Source: Myxococcota bacterium
Lineage (GTDB): Bacteria > Myxococcota_A > UBA9160 > UBA4427
Assembly: GCA_030748735.1 (NCBI GenBank)
Contig: JASMLK010000025.1
Coordinates: forward strand, 62,001 to 126,000
Length of the DNA stretch: 64,000 bases
Direction of reading: 5' to 3'
This document shows positions 53,157-61,945 of the stretch, in pieces (the first letter of the stretch is position 1; each line of letters starts with the position of its first letter). A program made the position numbers and the translations under genes. The notes beneath the pieces are model-generated. The model worked only from the letters and a program-made list of their open reading frames with translations, did no database searches and was not told the origin of the DNA.

Positions 53157-54932
53157 GTGCCCGGAAGTGATCTGGGCGTTGGGACCCGGGAAGATGGTCT
53201 AGCCTCTCCCTTCGAAGCCACGACGTCCCAACCAAGCCGCTTCCGGGAGCACATCATTCAGGTCTACGGCAATACCCGCGGCCTCAAGGCCAGCCAGGTC
53301 AAGCAGCTCGAACGCCTCTTCCGCCGACGCCTCGACGCGAACGTCCTGCTCAACAACGAATTCGCTCGAAACCTGACCGAAGTCTCTCGCGACATCCGCC
53401 GGCAGGTGGGTGTGCTCGTCGATCGACGCGGCGCGGTAGCCCACGTGATGGTGGGCGGACCGAATTCCATCGAGCTGCCCGACTGGGGTCGTCTGCGTGC
53501 GGGCGAAGGGCGCTTACGCGGTCTTCGCTGCATTCACACCCACCTCGCGAACGAGGGGCTCTCGCGCGACGACCTCACCGACCTCTTGCTCCTGCGCCTC
53601 GACGCCATGGTGACTGTCGCCGCGCAGGAAGACGGCCTTCCCGGCCTCGCCCACATCGCCTGCCTCGAACCGACGGTGCGCAGCGACAAGGGGATCGACC
53701 AACTCGAACCTGTACACCCCGCGCGCATCGAGATCGACTTCCAGGCGTTCATTCGCGAACTCGAAGACGATCTCGCACGCAGTGTGAAGGGTCGCGAAGT
53801 CGAAGCACGCGATCGCGCCATCCTCGTTTCAGTGACCGCCGGGCGCAGCACCCACGAACTCGAACTCCACCTCGACGAACTGCGCGAACTCGCGCGCGCG
53901 GCCGACGTCGAGATCTGCGACACCCTCACCCAGAACCGGCGCAGCGTCGATCCGAAGACGGTGGTGGGCCGCGGCAAGTTGCAAGACCTGATGATCATGG
54001 CGTTCCAGAACGACGTCGACCTCGTGATCTTCGATCAAGATCTCACGTCTACCCAGGCACGCAACCTTTCCGAACAACTCGAACTGCGCGTGATCGACCG
54101 CAGTCAGTTGATCCTCGACATCTTCGCCGGGCGCGCGCAGACTCGCGACGGTCAGGTGCAGGTGGAACTCGCGCAGCTCAAGTACCGCTTGCCGCGACTG
54201 GCACAGCGGGCCGACGTGTCGCTGTCGCGGCTCGGTGCGGGGATCGGTGGCCGCGGTCCCGGTGAAACGAAGCTCGAAGTCGATCGCCGGCGTGTGCGCG
54301 ATCGCATCAACCGGCTCGAACGCGACACGAAGAAGCTGATGAACCAGCGCGAGCAACGTCGTCGCAAGCGCAGCCGCCGTGGCGTGCCGGTGTTGTCGAT
54401 CGTGGGTTACACGAACGCGGGCAAGAGCACCTTACTGCGTGCGCTCACCCAGAGCGATCCATTCGTCGAAGACAAGATGTTCGCCACTCTCGATCCGATG
54501 AGTCGTCGCCTGCGCTTCCCGCGCGAACGCGAAGTGATCATCACCGACACGGTCGGTTTCATTCGCGATCTACCCGACGAACTCGTCGCCGCCTTCCACG
54601 CGACCCTCGAAGAGCTTCGCGACGCCAGCTTGCTGCTTCACGTCGTCGATGCTTCGGCGCCCGACATCGAACGCCGCATCGAAGCCGTGCAGGGCATCCT
54701 CGAAAACATCGGTTTGGGGGACGTGCCCCAACTGCTGATTCTCAATCAAGTCGATCGTCTACCGGAGGGAGTGGGGGAGTCGATCGCCCGACGCCACAAC
54801 GGAATCGCGGTCTCGGCGCTGAAAAATGAGGGCCTGCGCGAGCTATTGGGGCGGGCCGAAGAAATACTATGGGCCTCCGATTTCGACGGAGCCAGGCTTG
54901 GCGAGTTGGCCTTGGAAGCTGAGGGGGTGTAG
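53157..54932 (+). CDS. hflX: GTPase HflX (long form)
   Basis: This ribosome-associated GTPase rescues or splits stalled/hibernating ribosomes under stress. The 591-residue product starts at GTG 53157 behind AGGGAGGGGG. An N-terminal extension of about 200 residues ([27 protein letters not shown]) precedes the HflX domain, then a coiled region with [18 protein letters not shown], and a G domain: G1 GYTNAGKST (about residue 417), G3 [11 protein letters not shown]4 NQVD (variant of NKxD). E. coli HflX has about 426 residues; long forms of this kind occur in Firmicutes and deltaproteobacteria. fabH follows 3 bp downstream. Confidence 0.93.
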   Translation: MPGSDLGVGTREDGLASPFEATTSQPSRFREHIIQVYGNTRGLKASQVKQLERLFRRRLDANVLLNNEFARNLTEVSRDIRRQVGVLVDRRGAVAHVMVGGPNSIELPDWGRLRAGEGRLRGLRCIHTHLANEGLSRDDLTDLLLLRLDAMVTVAAQEDGLPGLAHIACLEPTVRSDKGIDQLEPVHPARIEIDFQAFIRELEDDLARSVKGREVEARDRAILVSVTAGRSTHELELHLDELRELARAADVEICDTLTQNRRSVDPKTVVGRGKLQDLMIMAFQNDVDLVIFDQDLTSTQARNLSEQLELRVIDRSQLILDIFAGRAQTRDGQVQVELAQLKYRLPRLAQRADVSLSRLGAGIGGRGPGETKLEVDRRRVRDRINRLERDTKKLMNQREQRRRKRSRRGVPVLSIVGYTNAGKSTLLRALTQSDPFVEDKMFATLDPMSRRLRFPREREVIITDTVGFIRDLPDELVAAFHATLEELRDASLLLHVVDASAPDIERRIEAVQGILENIGLGDVPQLLILNQVDRLPEGVGESIARRHNGIAVSALKNEGLRELLGRAEEILWASDFDGARLGELALEAEGV

Positions 54933-54935
54933 CGG

Positions 54936-55955
54936 ATGGGTGGGGCGAAACGATTGCGCGCGAAGATCGTCGGCACCGGGATGTGCGTGCCCGACCAGGT
55001 CGTCACCAACGACGATCTTTCCCAGCGCATGGACACCACCGACGAGTGGATTCGCCAGCGCAGCGGCATCCAGGAACGTCGTTGGATTCGCCCCGGAGAA
55101 ACACCCGCCGATCTCGGCAAGCGCGCGATCGAACAGGCGTGTGAGCAGGCCGGCATCGAGGTCGGTGACATCGATTGCCTGCTGCTCGCGACCCTTTCGT
55201 CCCAACACGACTTTCCGGGGTCTTCGTTCTTCGTCCACGAAGCCCTCGAGATGGGCGAGATCCCGTGCATGGACCTGCGCGCGCAGTGCAGCGGCTTCTT
55301 GTATTCGCTTTCGATCGCCGACAGTCTCGTGATCGCGGGCAAGTTCAAGCGCGTGCTCGTGCTCGGCTGCGAAGTCCATTCGACGGGGATCGACGTCTCG
55401 ACGCGCGGGCGCGACGTCGCGGTGCTGTTCGGCGACGGAGCGGGAGCGGTGATCGTCGAAGCGCAAGAAGATGACGACGACCCGGCGGGCATCCTCGAAG
55501 TGCGCATGCACGCAGAGGGCAAGAACGCGCGAAGGCTATGGATCGAAGCACCGACCTCCGCCAACACACCTGTACGACTCACCCACGAGATGATCGATGA
55601 CGGTCGCATCTTCCCCTGCATGGAAGGGCGCTACGTCTTCAAGCACGCGGTGACCCGCATGCCGGAAGTGCTCCTCGAAACCCTCGGCGCAGCGAGCCAC
55701 AAACTCGAAGACGTCGACCTCTTCTTGTTCCACCAGGCCAACCTGCGCATCAACGAAGCGGTCGCGCAGCGGCTCGAGATCTCGCCCGACAAGCTCTTCA
55801 ACAACATCCAGAAGTACGGCAACTGCTCGGCCGCTTCGATCCCGATGTTGCTCGCCGAAACCACCCGGGACGGCCGCCTCGAGAAGGGCGACCTGGTTTC
55901 GATGACGGCCTTTGGCTCGGGCTTCACCTGGGCGAGCGCACTGGTTCGCTGGTAG
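54936..55955 (+). CDS. fabH: Beta-ketoacyl-ACP synthase III (FabH-like)
   Basis: The 339-residue thiolase-fold enzyme condenses acetyl-CoA (or another acyl-CoA) with malonyl-ACP to start fatty acid synthesis. The catalytic triad is visible: Cys118 in RAQCSGFLYSL, His266 in FHQANLRI, Asn296 in GNCSAASIP. VLFGDGAGA and the C-terminal FGSGFTWAS also fit. The strain's primer preference cannot be read, and close homologues act in specialised lipid or polyketide pathways; no other fab genes are nearby. The start is 3 bp after hflX, so the two are co-transcribed. A hairpin about 100 bp after the stop may end the unit. Confidence 0.9.
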   Translation: MGGAKRLRAKIVGTGMCVPDQVVTNDDLSQRMDTTDEWIRQRSGIQERRWIRPGETPADLGKRAIEQACEQAGIEVGDIDCLLLATLSSQHDFPGSSFFVHEALEMGEIPCMDLRAQCSGFLYSLSIADSLVIAGKFKRVLVLGCEVHSTGIDVSTRGRDVAVLFGDGAGAVIVEAQEDDDDPAGILEVRMHAEGKNARRLWIEAPTSANTPVRLTHEMIDDGRIFPCMEGRYVFKHAVTRMPEVLLETLGAASHKLEDVDLFLFHQANLRINEAVAQRLEISPDKLFNNIQKYGNCSAASIPMLLAETTRDGRLEKGDLVSMTAFGSGFTWASALVRW

Positions 55956-56054
55956 CCCCGGGGCGCCCGCGACGCCTCGGCACGGGCCCGCGGCACGCCC
56001 TCCGCAGCTCGCTGCACGCAGCTCCTCGAAAAGTTGCCCCGCAGGTGCAGCAGA

Positions 56055-56086
56055 TTGATGCGTCGCGTCTTGTTGCGACGCGTCAA
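56055..56086. repeat. Inverted repeat / hairpin built from two copies of TTGA[T/C]GCGTCG
   Basis: TTGATGCGTCGC (56055-56066) faces GCGACGCGTCAA (56075-56086) over an 8-nt loop with one T/G mismatch. As DNA it is a candidate dyad operator; as RNA it could be a weak terminator after fabH, though only a short T-containing stretch follows. The same half-motif returns inside the downstream promoter. Confidence 0.65.
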
Positions 56087-56135
56087 AGGCATTTTCGTCT
56101 TCTATTCCAGTAGTTTATGCGAATGCCGCCCCGCG

Positions 56136-56163
56136 TTGACGCATTGACGCGTCGTGTTAAGAT
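56136..56163 (+). promoter_or_regulatory. Sigma-70-type promoter of the phasin-like gene, overlapped by an operator-like motif
   Basis: TTGACG (56136-56141) and TAAGAT (56158-56163) are separated by 16 bp, close to the housekeeping consensus. TTGACGCGTCG (56144-56154), the motif also present twice at 56055-56086, occupies the spacer, where a bound repressor would block polymerase. Confidence 0.7.
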
Positions 56164-56364
56164 CCTGTCGTTCGCCAACCGATATCGCCCTCAGAAGGGC
56201 TCGATTGACGAAGCCCTCCCGGTCGAGGTGATCAGAACCAAGACCAACAATCCCAACCGCGCACTCGTCCCCCATTCCCGGCATCCCCTGCCACGGGGGA
56301 GAGAGCACACCCGGCGCAGCCAAGGGCTCTGCGCCGAAGACATAAAGAGCCAAGGAGGACCATC

Positions 56365-56730
56365 ATGGCCACTCGAACCGCCAAGAAGAGCACGCTCGAC
56401 AACACCATCGACGAGATCCAGACCCGCTTCAAGAAGGCCGGCAAGGAACTCGAGAAGATGCAGAAGCGCGCTGAAAAGAACCGCCGCGCATTCCGGACCC
56501 GCACGGAGAAGCGCGTGAAGAAGGCGCAGAAGGAACTGCGCAAGATCTCGGTCGTGAAGAGCGCCGAAGACTTCACCAACGACATGCGCAAGCAGATCGA
56601 CAAGGGTGTGGACGACGTCATGTCCCGCATGCCGCTCGCGTCGAACAACGAGGTCAAGAAGCTCGAGAGGAAGGTCAACTCGCTCACCCGCAAGGTGCGC
56701 GCTCTCGAGAAGGCTGCGGCGCCCAACTAG
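56365..56730 (+). CDS. Small phasin-like coiled-coil protein
   Basis: The 121-residue, lysine-rich and largely helical protein has a basic middle (KRAEKNRRAFRTRTEKRVKK) and a C-terminal heptad coiled coil (NNEVKKLERKVNSLTRKV) like the PhaF/PhaI class of polyhydroxyalkanoate granule-associated proteins. It starts at an ATG with a perfect AAGGAGG and has its own promoter and terminator, as expected for an abundant protein. Phasins coat storage granules, but the very basic composition would also suit a nucleoid- or polyphosphate-associated protein. No PHA synthase is in the window, so the phasin call is moderate. Confidence 0.65.
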   Translation: MATRTAKKSTLDNTIDEIQTRFKKAGKELEKMQKRAEKNRRAFRTRTEKRVKKAQKELRKISVVKSAEDFTNDMRKQIDKGVDDVMSRMPLASNNEVKKLERKVNSLTRKVRALEKAAAPN

Positions 56731-56830
56731 GTCCGTGCCAACTCTCTAGGCCAGGCACTGTCTCGCGAGTCCGCCTGGTTGGCGCGAGTGCGTCGTCGCA
56801 CTTCGCAGCCGCCCGCGGCATCGCCCAGAA

Positions 56831-56863
56831 GGCCCGATGGATCCCAGAGCCATCGGGCCTTTT
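56831..56863 (+). terminator. Intrinsic terminator after the phasin-like gene
   Basis: A perfect 10-bp GC-rich stem (GGCCCGATGG at 56831-56840 with CCATCGGGCC at 56850-56859) with a 9-nt loop is followed by TTTT. It lies 100 bp past the phasin-like stop and upstream of the acyl-CoA dehydrogenase gene. Confidence 0.85.
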
Positions 56864-56942
56864 CTGTGCGCGCGATCCGAATCTCGGTCTTGCTAAGGTT
56901 TTCGGCCCTCGAATCGCCCCTCACGTCCCGAAGGAGAAGCCC

Positions 56943-58112
56943 GTGGCGTCCTATCAGTCCCCCGACTTCCTGCAGCTCGACGACTACCACTTCAGCGAAG
57001 AAGAGCGGCTGGTTCGCAATTCGGTACGCGATTGGGTGAACGGCGAGTTCCTGCCGCGCGTCACCGAACACATCCGTCAGGACGGCTCCTTTCCGATGGA
57101 ACTCGTCCCGCAGATCGCAGAGCTCGGGATGTTTGGCGCAAACCTGCAGGGCTACGGCTGCGCGGGCATGAACAACGTTTCCTATGGGCTCCTGATGCAG
57201 GAACTCGAACGCGGCGACTCGGGCTTGCGCTCGTTCGCGTCGGTGCAGGGTTCGCTCTGCATGTACCCCATCCATACCTACGGAACGGACGAGCAGAAGG
57301 AAAAGTGGCTGCCCTCGATGGCCGCGGGTGAGACGATCGGCTGCTTCGGTCTCACCGAACCCGACTTCGGGAGCTTCGTCACCGGCATGGTGACCCGCGC
57401 CGAAAAGAAGGGCGACACCTGGGTGCTCAACGGCGCCAAGCGCTGGATCACCAACGGCACGCTCGCCGACATCGCGATCGTGTGGGCCACGACCGACGAA
57501 GGCATCCGCGGCTTCATCGTCGAAACCGATCGCCCCGGCTTCGAAGCGCGGGACATCAAGGGCAAATTCTCGCTACGCGCTTCGGTCACGTCCGAACTCT
57601 ACTTCCAGGACGTCGAGGTCCCCGAAGCGAATCGGCTACCGGGCGCGCGTTCGGTCGGGGCGCCGCTCTCCTGTCTCACCCAGGCGCGCTACGGCATTTC
57701 GTGGGGCGTGATGGGCGCCGCGATGGCGTGTTACGACGAAGCGCTGCAGTACGCGAAGGACCGCGTCGTGCAAGGCGGGCCGCTGGCGGGCAAGCAGATC
57801 ACCCAACAGAAGTTCGCCATCATGCTCACCGAGATCACCAAGGCGCAGCTGCTGTCGCTGCACCTCGGGCGCATCAAGGACCAGGGCGCGCTCAAGCCCG
57901 TGATGGTTTCGATGGCCAAGCGAAACAACGTCGACGTCGCCCTGCAGATCGCGCGCGAAGCGCGAGACCTGCTCGGCGCCAACGGCATCGTGGACGACTA
58001 CCAGGCGATGCGGCACATGGTGAACCTCGAAACGGTCCGCACCTACGAGGGCACCCACGACATCCACACCCTGATCCTGGGTGAGCACATCACGGGCATG
58101 CGCGCGCTGTAG
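56943..58112 (+). CDS. gcdH: Glutaryl-CoA dehydrogenase-like acyl-CoA dehydrogenase
   Basis: The 389-residue protein starts at GTG 56943 with AAGGAG upstream. It shows the GcdH-type signature GYGCAGMNNVSYGLLMQEL followed by ERGDSGLRSFASVQGSL, then CFGLTEPDFGS, VLNGAKRWITNG, and the C-terminal catalytic Glu in TYEGTHDIHTLILGEHITG. GcdH oxidises and decarboxylates glutaryl-CoA to crotonyl-CoA in lysine/aromatic catabolism, and close paralogues act on other dicarboxyl- or short-chain CoA esters. It stands alone, between the phasin-like gene and convergent murQ. Confidence 0.85.
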   Translation: MASYQSPDFLQLDDYHFSEEERLVRNSVRDWVNGEFLPRVTEHIRQDGSFPMELVPQIAELGMFGANLQGYGCAGMNNVSYGLLMQELERGDSGLRSFASVQGSLCMYPIHTYGTDEQKEKWLPSMAAGETIGCFGLTEPDFGSFVTGMVTRAEKKGDTWVLNGAKRWITNGTLADIAIVWATTDEGIRGFIVETDRPGFEARDIKGKFSLRASVTSELYFQDVEVPEANRLPGARSVGAPLSCLTQARYGISWGVMGAAMACYDEALQYAKDRVVQGGPLAGKQITQQKFAIMLTEITKAQLLSLHLGRIKDQGALKPVMVSMAKRNNVDVALQIAREARDLLGANGIVDDYQAMRHMVNLETVRTYEGTHDIHTLILGEHITGMRAL

Positions 58113-58130
58113 TACGCCGCAACGGGCGAG

Positions 58131-58949
58131 TTACTTGCGCGCCACCTGGAGTGCCGCTTCGACGCAGCCGCCGTTGCGGTCGAGCAGGCGCTGGGCTTCT
58201 TCTTCGTCGAGGCCGGTGATCTGGATCAGGATGCCGAGTGCGCGTTCGCGCAGCTTGGCGTTCGCGGGTGCGACGTTCGTCATCAGGTTGCCGTGAACGC
58301 GGCCGAGCTTGACCATCACAGTGGTCGACAGCGAATGCAGGATCATCTTCTGCACCAGGCCGCCCTTCATGCGCGTCGAACCCGCGATCACTTCGGGACC
58401 GACGCGAGGCGCGATCGCGATCTCCACCGAGTCGGCGAGTGGCGAGTCGGGATCGCAGGTGATCGCGATGCTGCGTGCGCCCGATTCGTGGGCCGCCTCG
58501 ATCGCGCCGAGGACGTAGGGCGTGGTGCCGCTCGCCGAAAGACCCACCACCGCGTCCCCCATCGTGAGGCCGCGTTCGCGAACCTCCCAGGCGCCCGCTT
58601 CGAAGTTGTCCTCGGCTCCCTCGACGGCGTGACGCAGGGCCTTGTCGCCACCGGCGATCACGGCCTGCACGCGCGAAGGCGAAAAGCCGAAGGTCGGGGG
58701 GACCTCCGAGGCATCGAGCACGCCGATGCGACCACTGGTGCCCGCACCCACGTTGTACCAGGTGCCGCCACCCGCCACCGTGGCTTCGAGCACGTCGGCC
58801 GCCGCCTCGATGTCGCCGAGCACTTCGCCCACCGCGGCCAGCGCCACGGCGTCTTCGCCGTGAATGACGTCGAGAATCTCACGCGTCGACCGCTGGTCGA
58901 GATCGCGCGCGTGTTCGAGAACCGCTTCGGTGGGGCGTACGGGGGGCAT
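58131..58949 (-). CDS. murQ: N-acetylmuramic acid 6-phosphate etherase
   Basis: The 272-residue SIS-domain enzyme cleaves the lactyl ether of MurNAc-6-phosphate to give GlcNAc-6-phosphate in peptidoglycan recycling. It has YNVGAGTSGRIGVLDASE (SIS phosphosugar site), the catalytic-region EVPPTFGF, GLSASGTTPYV, and VGPEVIAGSTRMKGG followed by a C-terminal helical domain. It is somewhat shorter than typical (about 298), mostly at the N terminus. ATG 58949 is used; 35 further codons upstream reach into the mutS2 start region and look non-coding. No anmK or muropeptide permease lies nearby. Confidence 0.93.
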   Translation of the reverse strand: MPPVRPTEAVLEHARDLDQRSTREILDVIHGEDAVALAAVGEVLGDIEAAADVLEATVAGGGTWYNVGAGTSGRIGVLDASEVPPTFGFSPSRVQAVIAGGDKALRHAVEGAEDNFEAGAWEVRERGLTMGDAVVGLSASGTTPYVLGAIEAAHESGARSIAITCDPDSPLADSVEIAIAPRVGPEVIAGSTRMKGGLVQKMILHSLSTTVMVKLGRVHGNLMTNVAPANAKLRERALGILIQITGLDEEEAQRLLDRNGGCVEAALQVARK

Positions 58950-59040
58950 CGCGCTTCGTTTCGGCCGATTGTTCTCGAAAGCTGAACCACTAAGCTCCGC
59001 CGCGTCACACCGGGGGATTCCCCCGAATGAGCCGAACCGA

Positions 59041-61560
59041 ATGCAATCGATCACGCAAAAGTCGCTCGAAAGCCTCGAATGGGAACGGGTCGTGGCGCTC
59101 CTGCTGCGTCACTGCCGAACACCACAGGCACGCCTGCGTCTCGGGGCCGCCGAACCTTCGGGGCTCGGGGAGGCCGGTTCCGAACAGCAGCAACGCTCAG
59201 CGGCCGGCAACTCACCCGAAGAAGGCGGTGTGCCCGACACCGTCGGTGACCCGCTCGCCCGCGACGAATTCGAAGCTTCGCTCGCGGGCGTGCGAGAGCG
59301 GCTGGCCGAAACCACCGAAGCGCGCGAGATCGTCGAGGCTGGATCGCCGCCGCCGTTGCAGGGAGTCGCAGATCTTCGCCGCGCACTGCGTCGCGCCACC
59401 ATGGGGGGTGTGCTCGGGGCCGACCAACTGCTCGACGTGCAGAAGAGCATCATGGCCGTCGACGCGCTCGTCCGCTTCGTCACGGCACGAAAGGAAGAGG
59501 CCCCCCGGTTGTTCGGCCTGGCCGATACCGTTTCGGTCGAACGCGACGTCGCAAGGCAGATCGACCGCTGTCTCGAGCCTTCGGGCGAAGTCCGCGATTC
59601 GGCATCGCCAGCACTACGCGAAGCTCGCCGCGCCACCAGCGATCTCGGGGCGCAACTGCAGCGACGGCTCGGACGCTACCTGCATGACGAAGACGTCGTG
59701 ACGGCGCTCTCCGACTCGTACTACACCGTTCGCAATGACCGCTACGTGCTCCCCGTGCGTGCAGACGCCCGAGGCAAGGTCCGCGGCATCGTCCACGACG
59801 CGTCGCGCTCGGGCACGACGTTGTTCGTCGAACCCGAAGCGGTCGTCGAACTCAACAACCGCCTCAAGCAGGCCGAGATCGATGTCGCCCGCGAAGTGGA
59901 ACGCGTACTACGCGAGCTTTCCGAAGCCGTGGCCGCGATTGCGCCAGCGCTCGGGACTGCCCTCGAAACCGCCTCGACCCTCGACCTCGCCTTCGCGCGA
60001 GCGCAGCTCGCGATCGAGATGGGCGCGAGCGAACCGCGGGTCGAGCGCGACGGCTGCTTTCGCTTCGAGGACCTTCGCCATCCCCTGTTGCCACGCGACG
60101 AAGCCGTGCCCAACGACATTGCCGTTGGCGAACACCACAGCGTGCTGGTGATCTCGGGTCCGAACGGAGGCGGCAAGACGGTCGCGATGAAGGCGGTGGG
60201 CCTCGCCGCCGTGATGATCCGCCTGGGGCTCCACGTTCCCGCAAACGCGGGCGCGCGCGTCGACCTCTTCGACCGCCTGCTCGTCGAACTCGGCGACGGC
60301 CAGGACATGCGCGAGAGCCTTTCGACGTTTTCCGCGCACATGGTGAACCTGGCCGAGGTCGTTCAGGCGGCGGGGACCGACACGTTGGCATTGCTCGACG
60401 AAGTCGGCGTGGGGACGGACCCGAGCGAAGGGGCCGCGCTCGCCCAGGCGATCCTCGAAGCCCTGGCCGATCGCGACGCGCGCGCGATCGCGACGACCCA
60501 CTACAACCTGCTGAAGGAAATGGCCGAAGTCGACGAGCGCTTCTGCAACGCCAGCGTCGAGTTCGACCCCGAAACCCTGGCGCCCACGTTTCGACTGCAC
60601 AGCGGCACCGCGGGGGCGTCGTCGGCCACCGCCGTCGCGGCGCGCATGGGCATGCCCGCTGAAGTGCTCGAGCGCGCAAACACACTGCTCGAACGCGAAG
60701 ACCGCCGTCTCGATCGCATGCTCGCCGAACTCGGCAACTCACGCGCCATGCTCGAACGTGAAAAGCAGGAAGCGACGCGCCTGCGCGCAGAAGGCGAAAG
60801 CGCCCGGCGCGAGTATCAACACAAGCTCGAACGCCTGCAGGAAAGACGCGACAAACTCTTCGAAGACATGCGCGCCGATCTCGACGATCGTTTCAAGGAC
60901 GCACACGCACAGGTGGCCGCGGTGATCCGCGGACTGCAACGTGCGGGCGAGGGCAGTCCCCGTGATGCCGCCCGCGGCGCGGCTCATGCGCGCGAACGGC
61001 TGCTCAACCTCGAAGCGCGCGCCCGCGAGAGCGCACCCGCCCCGGAGCCCGAAGTCGCCGCCAGCCACGCCGTCGACTGGCGCAAGGCGAAACCCGGCAT
61101 GCCGGTCCTGCTCCCGGGCGATCGCGAAGGCGTGCTGAAGAGCCTGCCCGACCGACGGGGACGCGTCTCCGTACAGGTCGCGAGCGCAAAGCTCGACATC
61201 GAAGCGACGAAGGTGCGCGAGCGCGCGGTGTCGAAGGGCGCAAAGCAAGGTCGACGAGAACGCGTTCGCTTCGAACCCGAAGAAGCGACGAGCGACGAAG
61301 GCATGGTCGCGGGTGGGTCGAGTGAATGCGACCTGCGCGGCCGGCGCGTGGACGAAGCCCTCGACGAACTCGCCAGCGCCCTCGACGCGGGCCTGCGCGA
61401 CGGCGACGAGATCCTCCACGTGATCCACGGCATCGGGACCGGCGCGCTGCGCGCCGCGGTCCGCGAACACCTGCACGCTTCACCTCACGTCATTTCCCAT
61501 CGTCCGGGAGAACGGGGGGAAGGCGGCGACGGCGTTACGATCGCGGAGCTACGCAGGTAA
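59041..61560 (+). CDS. mutS2: Endonuclease MutS2
   Basis: The 839-residue MutS-family ATPase acts against homologous recombination and, by its Smr domain, in ribosome-collision rescue in Firmicutes. It has a core/lever region, YVLPVRADARGKVRGIVHD, the Walker A SGPNGGGKTVAMKAVG (about residue 372), LLDEVGVGTDPSEG (Walker B), and ATTHYNLLKEMA. A coiled region follows (about 540-650), then a KOW-like segment, and a C-terminal Smr domain with DLRGRRVDEALDEL and HGIGTGALR (about residue 796). A segment near residues 45-75 is rich in Gly/Glu/Gln and looks like an insertion. It diverges from murQ. Confidence 0.94.
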   Translation: MQSITQKSLESLEWERVVALLLRHCRTPQARLRLGAAEPSGLGEAGSEQQQRSAAGNSPEEGGVPDTVGDPLARDEFEASLAGVRERLAETTEAREIVEAGSPPPLQGVADLRRALRRATMGGVLGADQLLDVQKSIMAVDALVRFVTARKEEAPRLFGLADTVSVERDVARQIDRCLEPSGEVRDSASPALREARRATSDLGAQLQRRLGRYLHDEDVVTALSDSYYTVRNDRYVLPVRADARGKVRGIVHDASRSGTTLFVEPEAVVELNNRLKQAEIDVAREVERVLRELSEAVAAIAPALGTALETASTLDLAFARAQLAIEMGASEPRVERDGCFRFEDLRHPLLPRDEAVPNDIAVGEHHSVLVISGPNGGGKTVAMKAVGLAAVMIRLGLHVPANAGARVDLFDRLLVELGDGQDMRESLSTFSAHMVNLAEVVQAAGTDTLALLDEVGVGTDPSEGAALAQAILEALADRDARAIATTHYNLLKEMAEVDERFCNASVEFDPETLAPTFRLHSGTAGASSATAVAARMGMPAEVLERANTLLEREDRRLDRMLAELGNSRAMLEREKQEATRLRAEGESARREYQHKLERLQERRDKLFEDMRADLDDRFKDAHAQVAAVIRGLQRAGEGSPRDAARGAAHARERLLNLEARARESAPAPEPEVAASHAVDWRKAKPGMPVLLPGDREGVLKSLPDRRGRVSVQVASAKLDIEATKVRERAVSKGAKQGRRERVRFEPEEATSDEGMVAGGSSECDLRGRRVDEALDELASALDAGLRDGDEILHVIHGIGTGALRAAVREHLHASPHVISHRPGERGEGGDGVTIAELRR

Positions 61561-61910
61561 GACGCGCAGGAGGGCGGGGGCCGTACTTCCCCGCGGCGAA
61601 CGGGATGGGCCACGCCAGTTCAGCGGTGCATCGCTCACCGGGTGACCACACGCCCCCGGCCTCGATGTAGTCGTCGGGGTAGCGAATGTGCTGCACGGCC
61701 TGGTTCAGCGACGTGATGCCATTCTCTTCCGCGGGCACCAGGGCGCTTTCAGGCCAGAGGTCGTCGTCGCCGGTGCGGGACAGATCGCGCGCGAAGCCCT
61801 CGACACCCGACGCGACTGCGGTCGAGAGAAGCAGGAGAATTGCGATCCGATGGAACTGGGGGGCGCCGCGCGCGGACCTCGAGGCGAGGGGACGGGCGGC
61901 GTATCGGCAA
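61535..61910 (-). pseudogene. Probable small exported protein with an interrupted 5' end (frameshift at a G6/C6 run)
   Basis: On the minus strand the frame ending at 61535 encodes a signal-peptide-like segment RIAILLLLSTAVASGVEG followed by about 85 residues (LNQAVQHIRYPDDYIEAGG, GERCTAELAWPIPFAAG). It has no ATG/GTG/TTG before the hydrophobic segment; the first in-frame start is GTG 61738, which would discard the signal. A TTG at 61910 lies in another frame that would join this one if one base were removed from the G6 run at 61858-61863, giving a basic n-region before the hydrophobic core. It lies just after the FAD oxidase gene. It could be a real frameshift, a sequence error or a non-canonical start. 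No family was recognised. Confidence 0.5.
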
Positions 61911-61945
61911 ACCGCGGGATCAACGCGAGGCGCGAGCGAGGGTTT

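Larger units (their letters stand above)
55956..56364. promoter_or_regulatory. 409-bp intergenic region upstream of the phasin-like gene
   Basis: No gene is supported here. It contains a 12-bp stem-loop at 56055-56086, three copies of an 11-bp motif (56055-56065, 56076-56086 inverted, 56144-56154), a sigma-70-type promoter at 56136-56163, and an untranslated leader of about 190 nt. An AAGGAGG ribosome-binding site lies just before the phasin-like gene. Confidence 0.6.
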
